Shown in pieces: positions 7,383 to 13,167 of a stretch of 16,984 nt of DNA (position 1 is its first letter; the number at the start of each line of letters is the position of its first letter). Origin of the DNA: JBBRLA01 sp038231615 (GTDB taxonomy: Bacteria > Myxococcota_A > Polyangia > Palsa-1104 > JAEUJZ01); assembly GCA_038231615.1 (NCBI GenBank), contig JBBRLA010000104.1, positions 1 through 16,984 on the forward strand, given 5' to 3'. The notes under the pieces were generated by a model. That model was not told the origin of the DNA, did not search any database, and worked only from the letters and a program-made list of their open reading frames with translations. The translations under genes were made by a program, and so were the position numbers.

Positions 7383-7548
7383 CAATCGACTTTTCCCGCC
7401 CCTTCAGCCATGGCAGCGCTTATCATCAGTCCCGCTGGGCCGATGTCCGGGGCCGCTGGCTCGATAGCGGAAGGCCCAGATCGCCGAGTGCAAGTAGGTG
7501 GATCCGGACCTCGACCTAGCCTCGCTGGGTGGCGTGCCCTGTGGAGCG

Positions 7549-7554
7549 TATACT
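7549..7554 (+). promoter_or_regulatory. -10-like box (TATACT) ahead of the Cys-rich lipoprotein gene
   Basis: TATACT ends six bases before the ATG at 7561, the same geometry as the TATACC box before the YdeI-family gene. No convincing -35 is visible about 17 bases upstream. If it is used, the message would start at or next to this ATG, or have a short leader if translation begins at 7570 or 7573. Confidence 0.35.
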
Positions 7555-7560
7555 AAAGAG

Positions 7561-8340
7561 ATGGTGAGAATGATGTCCGGGCGCCGCCTGAGCGGGACGC
7601 TCTTCGTGGTCGCGCTGCTGGTCCTTCCCGGCTTCACCGGATGCAAGCAGCCCCGGGCCTCCGCCGCTGTCCCGCCAAACCCCGCCCCGGCATCCGCTAC
7701 GCCTCCCGTCCCGGCCGCCCCCGTCAAGGAAGTCACCGATGGCGCGCCGAAGCCCAGGGCATGGACCGATCCGCCGATCGTAGCGGGGTTTTCCCGGGAC
7801 TGCGACTACGTGCCCGAGGGTTTGGACCAACCCCAGAACCCGCAGGACGTGAGCCCCCTGAGTTGCACGCTGGAGTTCGACCAGTCCTGCGTCTACGACC
7901 CATGCTTCAACAAGGGCGAGGACTGCAAGCCCATGTGCGTGCAGACCTGCGGTTCCTGCCAGAAGGGCTGCGCCGGCAGTTGCAAGAGCTGCAAGCAGAA
8001 GTGCAAGGACGATGCGTGCATCCGCGCCTGCGCGACCGGGTGCGGCACATGCCGGCAGGCGTGCCTGGTGACGCGCGACCATTGCGCCACCGGCACCTGC
8101 GCCCAGGTGGCCAGGGAGTGCCGGAGCACGTTGCGTGCCGATTGGTTGAAAAATGGCTGCCCGCGCATCTGCAAGGCGTACGGGCCGTGCCTGTCCCGCT
8201 GCGTGCACAAAAATGAGAAGGCCGACGACGCTTTCGCCATGTGCCAGCAGCGCTGCGCGCCCAGGCTGCCGCCCTCCTGCGATCTGGGCCTGTGCCCCGG
8301 CGAATTTGGCATGGGCATCGACCCGCTCCAGAAAGACTGA
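7561..8340 (+). CDS. Cysteine-rich lipoprotein (28 Cys), candidate metal-binding
   Basis: 259 residues. A signal peptide ends in the lipobox FTGC (Cys28), followed by a Pro/Ala-rich tether (about 31-56). From residue 81 there are 28 cysteines. The densest part, 122-168, has spacing C-x3-C-x3-C-x2-C-x3-C-x3-C-x2-C-x3-C-x4-C-x3-C-x3-C-x2-C-x3-C; short examples are CGSCQKGC, CKSCKQKC and CGTCRQAC. Such i, i+3/4, i+7, i+11 spacing would put Cys along one helix face, as in Csp copper-storage/DUF326 proteins. Alternatively it may be a disulfide-rich surface domain. The start could also be the ATG at 7570 or 7573. The stop is 15 bases before the formylglycine-generating enzyme gene, so the two are probably cotranscribed. 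No CxPxR formylglycine site is present. Lipidation is well supported; copper binding is inference. Confidence 0.8.
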   Translation: MVRMMSGRRLSGTLFVVALLVLPGFTGCKQPRASAAVPPNPAPASATPPVPAAPVKEVTDGAPKPRAWTDPPIVAGFSRDCDYVPEGLDQPQNPQDVSPLSCTLEFDQSCVYDPCFNKGEDCKPMCVQTCGSCQKGCAGSCKSCKQKCKDDACIRACATGCGTCRQACLVTRDHCATGTCAQVARECRSTLRADWLKNGCPRICKAYGPCLSRCVHKNEKADDAFAMCQQRCAPRLPPSCDLGLCPGEFGMGIDPLQKD

Positions 8341-8355
8341 GCGGAACAGGCCACC

Positions 8356-9312
8356 ATGCCAGACCTCGCCGGACTCGCTCTTTCCGCCGCGATCTCCGCC
8401 GCCGGATCGGTCGCGGCGCCGCCGGGCATGGTCCACGTCCCTGCCGGCAGCTTCGTGCGCGGCCATGACCGGGCCGAGCGCGGCGATGAGGGGCCGCCCC
8501 ACCGGGTGCGCCTGCACGAATTCTTCATCGACGCCACGCTGGTGACTCGTGCCGACTTCGCCCGCTTCGTGGCCGATACCGGGTATGTCACCACCGCCGA
8601 GCACCGCGGCTTCGGGGTGGCCGCCGAGGAAGGCATGAACGACTGGGAATGGGAGCGCCTGCCGGGAGGCTCCTGGCGCCGTCCGTTCCTGCGGGAAGGG
8701 CCCGACGCTGCCGCCTTCCTGCGCCCGGACGCCCCGGTGGTGATGGTCAGCTTCGCAGATGCGCAGATTTATTGCCGGCACCTGGGCAAGCGCCTTCCCA
8801 CCGAGGCCGAATGGGAGTACGCCATGCGCGCCGGGCGGGGCGACACGCGCTACCCGTGGGGCGATCGGCCCGAGCGGGGAAAGGGGTCATTGGGGCTCAA
8901 CTTCTGGCAAGGGGAGTCCCACCGGAAGAACCTGCGCCTCGACGGCCACGTCTACGTGTCGCCGGTGCGGGCGTTTCCGCCGAACGCCTGGGGCATCCAC
9001 GACCCGGTCGGCAACGTGTGGCAGTGGACCGCTGATTGGTATGCCGCAAACACCTATGCCACCTACGCCAGGGCCGCCGCGGCGCCGGTGAACGAGGTGG
9101 TGGACCCGACCGGCCCGGCCCAGCCCAAGGGAGATGGAACGCTTGCCCGGCGGGTGCTGCGCGGCGGTTCGTGGTGGTGCGGGGCCAGCACGTGCCAGGG
9201 AAACGGCCTCTTTTATCGCGGCAAGTCCGACCCCGCCGCGGCCTACAACAACATCGGCTTTCGCTGCGCAGAACCTGACCGTGCAGCCTTTGCCCACACC
9301 GCGCAGCACTGA
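8356..9312 (+). CDS. Formylglycine-generating enzyme (FGE-sulfatase/SUMF1 family)
   Basis: 318 residues spanning the whole family fold: MVHVPAGSFVRG at 25-36, DEGPPHRVRLHEFFIDATLV at about 44-63, PVVMVSFADAQIYCRHLGKR, LPTEAEWEYAMRAG with YPWGD, and NAWGIHDPVGNVWQWTADWY at about 210-229. The C-terminal signature RGGSWWCGASTC supplies Cys275 and Cys280 in the C-x4-C spacing of active enzymes (human Cys336/Cys341), followed by YNNIGFRC. Many family members lack these cysteines; this one keeps them, so oxidation of a substrate Cys to formylglycine with Cu(I) and O2 is plausible. No sulfatase or phosphonate hydrolase is nearby. Residues 1-23 are mildly hydrophobic but uncharged, a weak signal peptide at best. 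It lies 15 bases downstream of the Cys-rich lipoprotein gene. Confidence 0.9.
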   Translation: MPDLAGLALSAAISAAGSVAAPPGMVHVPAGSFVRGHDRAERGDEGPPHRVRLHEFFIDATLVTRADFARFVADTGYVTTAEHRGFGVAAEEGMNDWEWERLPGGSWRRPFLREGPDAAAFLRPDAPVVMVSFADAQIYCRHLGKRLPTEAEWEYAMRAGRGDTRYPWGDRPERGKGSLGLNFWQGESHRKNLRLDGHVYVSPVRAFPPNAWGIHDPVGNVWQWTADWYAANTYATYARAAAAPVNEVVDPTGPAQPKGDGTLARRVLRGGSWWCGASTCQGNGLFYRGKSDPAAAYNNIGFRCAEPDRAAFAHTAQH

Positions 9313-9338
9313 CACCACCGTTGCCGAGCATCCGGGCT

Positions 9339-9344
9339 TATAAT
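9339..9344 (+). promoter_or_regulatory. Consensus -10 box (TATAAT) upstream of the FKBP gene
   Basis: A perfect TATAAT lies 30 bases upstream of the ATG at 9375, leaving room for a leader with the GGAG ribosome site. The -35 region is poor (TTGCCG at 9321-9326 is only 12 bases away). It suggests the FKBP gene has its own promoter rather than reading through from the upstream pair. Confidence 0.5.
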
Positions 9345-9374
9345 AGAGGCACGGGCTTCTTTCGCGGAGTTTTC

Positions 9375-9869
9375 ATGAAAATCACCAAAGACTCGGTCGT
9401 CACCCTCAGCTATACCCTGTCGAAGGACGACGGCGAGATCGTCGAGACCTCGGCCCTCACCGGGCCGGTGAGCTTTCTTCACGGCGAGGGGGCCATCCTG
9501 AAGGGCCTGGATGAGAAGCTGGAGGGTATGGAGGCCGGCCAGGAGGCGACCTTCGAGTTCACGCCGGAGCAGGCGTTCGGTCGCCTGGAAGACGCGCCGA
9601 AGAAGCGCATTCTCCGGGGCGAGTTCCCCAAGAGCGCGCAGCTCGCGGTAGGCACCCGCTTCGAGGCCGGCCTTCCCGGGGGGCAGAAGATCACCCTGGA
9701 GGTCGTGACGCTGGACAAAGATGAAGAGAGCGTCGAGGTCCGGTTGATCCACCCGCTGGCGGGGCGGCAGATCTCCATGACCGTCCAGGTGCTCGGGGTG
9801 CGTCAGGCCACCAAGGCCGAGATTCAGCACCGGCAGGTGCTGACCCGGCCCCCCCCGCCGCCGACGTAA
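9375..9869 (+). CDS. SlyD-like FKBP-type peptidyl-prolyl isomerase
   Basis: 164 residues from the ATG at 9375, with GCGGAG 5 bases ahead. The order of elements matches SlyD: an N-terminal FKBP strand (MKITKDSVVTLSYTLSKDDG), GPVSFLHGEGAILKGLDEKL at 30-49, the inserted 'flap' chaperone domain at about 68-125, then HPLAGRQISMTVQVLGVRQA at 126-145. The family catalyses cis-trans isomerisation of prolyl bonds and acts as a chaperone in the cytoplasm; the absence of a signal peptide agrees. The His-rich, nickel-binding tail of enterobacterial SlyD is absent and the protein ends RPPPPPT instead. It has its own TATAAT box and converges on the subtilase gene. The family is certain; SlyD rather than another IF-domain FKBP is likely. 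Confidence 0.92.
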   Translation: MKITKDSVVTLSYTLSKDDGEIVETSALTGPVSFLHGEGAILKGLDEKLEGMEAGQEATFEFTPEQAFGRLEDAPKKRILRGEFPKSAQLAVGTRFEAGLPGGQKITLEVVTLDKDEESVEVRLIHPLAGRQISMTVQVLGVRQATKAEIQHRQVLTRPPPPPT

Positions 9870-9881
9870 GCGGATCCGGGC

Positions 9882-9971
9882 CTACTCCTGCAGCACCTTG
9901 TGTACGAGCTGGACGCAGATCGACCCCTCGCCCACCGCCGCCGCCACCCGCTTGGTGCTGCCGGAGCGCGT
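9882..9971 (-). pseudogene. 3' fragment of a thioredoxin-reductase-like gene
   Basis: On the minus strand the last codons before a TAG at 9884-9882 read RSGSTKRVAAAVGEGSICVQ then LVHKVLQE. This closely resembles the C-terminal FAD-binding segment of thioredoxin reductases and related FAD/NAD(P)-dependent oxidoreductases (pattern G-D-x-R-S-G-S-x-K-R-V-A-x-A-x-G-E-G). Only about 29 codons remain. The subtilase coding end (9995) lies 23 bases upstream and nothing of the rest of the enzyme is present. The frame continues upstream into the subtilase only as an out-of-frame overlap. It is interpreted as the scar of a deletion or insertion between the FKBP and subtilase genes. The match is short but distinctive. 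Confidence 0.6.
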
Positions 9972-9994
9972 GCGTTGAAGCGAAGTCGGGCGGG

Positions 9995-12307
9995 TCAGCT
10001 CTTGATGACGATGGTGTAGGTGGGCGGAGTCATCGGCGTGTCGGGGTGACAGCGGCCCGACGCCTTGGTGATGACCGGCGAGAAGACGTATGTCCCGGCG
10101 GTCATCATGGTGCCGGTGTAGGGGGTGAAGTCGGCGATGTCGCCGTTGGAGTCGCTGGGCCCCAGGGTATAGTCGAAGGGCTGCGGGCCGGTCACGGTCA
10201 CGTGGACCATGGCGCCGCGCACCGGCTTGCCGCCAAGCTGCACGTGGTAGGTCGCCAGGGTGCCGGTCAGGCCCTGCTGGGACTGGTTTGACTGCACCGT
10301 CTCGCTGACCTCGAAGGGGGCGCTGCCGGCGCAGGTGCAGCCCTTGGGGTCGGGCGAGGTGCAGCGGTTGTTGCAGCCGAGCTGCACGCCGGCGACCAGG
10401 TCCCAGCCGAAGTCCTCGCAGGTCAGATTGGCGACGAGCTTGCCATCGCAGATTTCGCTTGCGCGATCCAGGGTGCCATCGCCGCAGCGGCCTCGCGGGG
10501 CGGCCTGCGAAAGCGCCCGCATGGCGTCCACCCGTCCCCAGCCGAAGGCATCGTCGCGCCCCGGCGGTCCCAGGTCCACGGCGGACTCGGCCAGGAGCTG
10601 CCGGAGCTGCACGTTGGTCAAGTTGCGGTTGCGGGACCACACCAGGGCGGCAATCCCCGCGGTGGCCGGCGTGGCCATGCTGGTGCCGCTGAAGACGGAA
10701 TAGTCGGAATAGTTGAAGCTCAGGCTGAGGGTGATCTTCTTGCCCGCGGCCAGCAAGCCTTTCAGGTTCTCGCCGTCCCCGGCGGCCAGCGTCGCCACCG
10801 GCACCGGCTGGGAGGTGCCCAGGCCGATGCTTTGCAAAAGGCCCCCGGCGGTAGTGGGGTCGCCGCCGCGGTGGTTGTAAAGAATCACCCCGATGGCGCC
10901 CTGACTGCGGGCGTTGGCCAGCTTCTCGCTGAAGGGGATGGCCATGGCCCCGAACGGGCCGCGCTGGATAAGGGCCACCTTGCCCGCGGGCGCGCAGGCC
11001 AAGACCTCGGCCGTCATGCCGAAGCCGCAGGACACCAGCGGCTGATCGGAAAGGGCCGTGTCGGAACCTCCCGTCGGGGCGGCGCTGGCCAGGGTCTTTT
11101 TGGCCCCGTCGATGGTGAACACCGCGCTGACCTCGCGATCGCCGCCGCCCACCACCGAGCCGTCCTGGAGTTTGCGCTGGGGCACCGAAGAATAAACATC
11201 CAGGCCCGGGGCGGACACGGTGACGGTGCTGCCCTGGGACGAGAAGTCGGTAATGTGATCGGCGCGATCGGTGGCGCCGATGGACATGGACTCGGGGTAG
11301 GCGCCGGGGAAGTTGTGGGGGGCGGTCAGGATGGCCCCGGTGTCGTAGCTTTCGGCGTTGCCGGAGGCGACGACCACCAGGAGGCCGGAGTCGTAGGCCT
11401 TGCGCACCGCCTGGTGCTCCAGCTCGCTGTCGCCGGGGCCGCCGAGGCTCATGCTGATGATGTGGTAGTTGTTGCGGATGGCCGACTCGGTGGCCGCGAT
11501 GAGGTCGGAGTTGCTGGCGACCACCCGCCCGGCCTCGGAGTGGAACACCTGGTACATATGCATCGTCACCCCCGGCGCGACGCCCACCGCGCCGTAGCCG
11601 TTGCGGGCGGCGGCTACGATGCCCACCACGTGGGTGCCGTGCTGGTCGATGTCGGAGAAGTCCGGGCTCTCACTGGCGAAGCTGTAGCTGTAGCCCAGGT
11701 GGGCCGGCTTGTCGGGGTGGGTCGAATTGGGGCCGCGATCGTAGCCCGTGTCGAAGACCGCCACGTCGATGCCCTCGCCCTGGGTCTGGGCCCACGCCTG
11801 GTCCGCGTGGAGGGTGCCCACCTGCCAACTGTTGGTCAACTCGGCCTGCTGCTCGGGCGAGGCGGGCACGCCGCAGTCGGTGCTGCACGTGGTCGTCGGG
11901 CGGCTGGGGCTGGCCTTCTCGGTGGAGGCGCACGTCCCATCGCCGCAGGTGTCGTCGAGAAGGTAGCGCAGGACGTCGGCGTGGGCCTCGATGCCACTTT
12001 GGCCCATGGGGGCCTCCCGCAGCAGGCCCTGAATCTGATCCGCGGTGGCGCGGACGTTGACCGTGCCCAGAAGCCCGACGGCGTCGCCGTACTCGCGGCG
12101 GATGACGATCCCGCGACGGGCCAGTTCGCCACGCAGGACGCCCATCTGCGCCGACATGTCCCCGGGGTTCGACAGGCGCAAGAGGAACGAGTTTTTTGCC
12201 AGGTTGGCATCTGAGGGGCCGGCGCCCGAGGGATCAGGCTGCTGACAGCCAAGGAGCAGAAGGGGGGCAAGGAGCGTGCCCGCCCGGCATGCTGGGGATC
12301 GACTCAT
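9995..12307 (-). CDS. Subtilisin-family (S8) serine peptidase lipoprotein with PA domain
   Basis: 770 residues from the ATG at 12307, with GGAGG 6 bases ahead. The signal ends in the lipobox LLGC (Cys21). Residues about 40-115 resemble an I9-type propeptide; 120-146 carry a CGDGTC...CSTDCG motif. The S8 domain starts near 158, with Asp186 (AVFDTGYD), His223 (HGTHVVG), Asn317 (VVVASGN) and Ser543 (SGTSMATP). A protease-associated (PA) insert lies at about 395-530 (GKVALIQRGPFGAM, GAIGVILYNHRGG). Residues 608-659 form a Cys-rich repeat (CGDGTLDRASEICDG, then LGCNNRC) typical of myxobacterial secreted proteins, and the last ~110 residues look Ig-like. All catalytic residues are present, so it is probably an active surface-anchored or released protease. 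The substrate is unknown. Confidence 0.92.
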   Translation of the reverse strand: MSRSPACRAGTLLAPLLLLGCQQPDPSGAGPSDANLAKNSFLLRLSNPGDMSAQMGVLRGELARRGIVIRREYGDAVGLLGTVNVRATADQIQGLLREAPMGQSGIEAHADVLRYLLDDTCGDGTCASTEKASPSRPTTTCSTDCGVPASPEQQAELTNSWQVGTLHADQAWAQTQGEGIDVAVFDTGYDRGPNSTHPDKPAHLGYSYSFASESPDFSDIDQHGTHVVGIVAAARNGYGAVGVAPGVTMHMYQVFHSEAGRVVASNSDLIAATESAIRNNYHIISMSLGGPGDSELEHQAVRKAYDSGLLVVVASGNAESYDTGAILTAPHNFPGAYPESMSIGATDRADHITDFSSQGSTVTVSAPGLDVYSSVPQRKLQDGSVVGGGDREVSAVFTIDGAKKTLASAAPTGGSDTALSDQPLVSCGFGMTAEVLACAPAGKVALIQRGPFGAMAIPFSEKLANARSQGAIGVILYNHRGGDPTTAGGLLQSIGLGTSQPVPVATLAAGDGENLKGLLAAGKKITLSLSFNYSDYSVFSGTSMATPATAGIAALVWSRNRNLTNVQLRQLLAESAVDLGPPGRDDAFGWGRVDAMRALSQAAPRGRCGDGTLDRASEICDGKLVANLTCEDFGWDLVAGVQLGCNNRCTSPDPKGCTCAGSAPFEVSETVQSNQSQQGLTGTLATYHVQLGGKPVRGAMVHVTVTGPQPFDYTLGPSDSNGDIADFTPYTGTMMTAGTYVFSPVITKASGRCHPDTPMTPPTYTIVIKS

Positions 12308-12320
12308 GAGGAACCTCCGC

Positions 12321-12343
12321 CCGAGCTTGGTCCTTAGGCTCGG
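12321..12343. promoter_or_regulatory. Small inverted repeat between mutH and the subtilase gene
   Basis: CCGAGC and GCTCGG flank an 11-base spacer, 14 bases upstream of the subtilase start and 43 bases past the mutH stop. It could be an operator, a 5' UTR hairpin close to the ribosome site, or a weak terminator of mutH. With 6-bp arms in GC-rich DNA, chance is also possible. Confidence 0.25.
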
Positions 12344-12385
12344 CCTATGCTGTCATACCATAAATACCGCCGCGCGGGGGGCACT

Positions 12386-13090
12386 TCAGCCGGTGGTGCG
12401 GCGGGCGAGCAAACGGCCGGTGAAGCCGGTGCGCAGGTAAAACCCCCTGGGGCACAGGGTCACCCCGCCGCCCCAGCCGTCCTCTTCCAGGGGCACCGCC
12501 ACCGCCACCCGCACGCTGCCCCGCGCCGCCTTGGGGCGCACCTGGAGACATCGGCCCACCCGGGCGCTCAGGCCGGACACCCCGCCGACGCCGATGCGGC
12601 CGACCAGATCCTCCCAGTCGGCCTGTAGGTGCTCTTCGTCCAGCCCCCCCAGATCGAAGAGCAAGGGGCTAAGGAAGCGCCGGGCCGGAAGGGGCCCGCT
12701 GTCGGATCCCTCCACCGGCATGAAGAGCACCCGGGCCAGCTTGCGCCGCACCGTCGATGTGGGCCAGGACTCGCTGGTGATGGTGGACAGGTTCAGGGCG
12801 CAGACGAAGGTGGATTCCTTGGGGCGTCCCCGGCGGTTGATGGGGAGGGTCTTCAGCTCGATCCCCAGCTCCGAAAAGTCCGGCCCCGGCAACGATCCGG
12901 CCCGCGCCCCCAGCGCTCGTTCGACGAGGATGCCGCAGGTGCCCTTGCTCCGCTGCGGCGCGGTGGGCAGGGCCGCCCCCAACGCCTGCGCCAGCTCACC
13001 GACAGTGCGGCCGGTCAGCGCCTGGGCGCGCAGGAGAAGCTCCGCCAGGTCTCTGGGCGGGGACCGGTGCTTTGTGCCGTGGGCCGTCAA
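12386..13090 (-). CDS. mutH: DNA mismatch repair endonuclease MutH
   Basis: Read from the TTG at 13090 the protein has 234 residues, close to the 229 of E. coli MutH, and motif positions shift by one: Glu57 (LVERALGA), Asp71, Glu78 and Lys80 in PDFSELGIELKTLP, the D-E-x-K catalytic set of the MutH/Sau3AI nuclease fold. The N-terminal SPPRDLAELLLRAQALTGRT and GELAQAL match the family opening. MutH nicks the unmethylated strand at hemimethylated GATC on activation by MutS/MutL. The frame stays open upstream to 13339 but would run over the divergent lipoprotein gene. A strong SD (AAGGAGG, 13147-13141) instead serves a TTG-initiated 15-codon ORF whose TGA overlaps the chosen TTG. No Dam methylase or other repair gene is in the window. 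The family is certain; the exact start is not. Confidence 0.9.
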   Translation of the reverse strand: MTAHGTKHRSPPRDLAELLLRAQALTGRTVGELAQALGAALPTAPQRSKGTCGILVERALGARAGSLPGPDFSELGIELKTLPINRRGRPKESTFVCALNLSTITSESWPTSTVRRKLARVLFMPVEGSDSGPLPARRFLSPLLFDLGGLDEEHLQADWEDLVGRIGVGGVSGLSARVGRCLQVRPKAARGSVRVAVAVPLEEDGWGGGVTLCPRGFYLRTGFTGRLLARRTTG

Positions 13091-13134
13091 ATGCAAGGTA
13101 GTGTGAGGAACATCATCATAATATTCCTTGCCAA
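13087..13134 (-). other. 15-codon leader ORF overlapping the mutH start
   Basis: AAGGAGG sits six bases before a TTG at 13134, which opens a frame of 15 codons (LARNIMMMFLTLPCI, with the first residue read as Met if used). Its TGA (13089-13087) overlaps the TTG proposed for mutH in a TTGA junction. It may couple or limit mutH translation. Alternatively it marks an indel at the 5' end of mutH that moved the SD out of frame. Confidence 0.35.
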
Positions 13135-13167
13135 GATGCGCCTCCTTCGGTAATTCATGTAGTAACG

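Noticed and set aside
7383..7548. Possible RNA gene or insertion-sequence end in the gap before the Cys-rich lipoprotein gene
   Set aside because: No cloverleaf, terminal inverted repeat or transposase motif could be found by eye.
8200..8340. Formylglycine substrate motif CxPxR in the Cys-rich lipoprotein (seen: CAPRL and CPRIC)
   Set aside because: Neither fits C-x-P-x-R; the Arg is one position off.
7516..8781. 421-codon minus-strand open frame over the Cys-rich lipoprotein and FGE genes
   Set aside because: The plus-strand lipobox, Cys pattern and FGE motifs show the real coding strand.
10832..12214. 460-codon plus-strand open frame
   Set aside because: It is the antisense shadow of the subtilase, whose catalytic motifs are unambiguous; the plus-strand product is only Gly/Ala/Val/His-rich.
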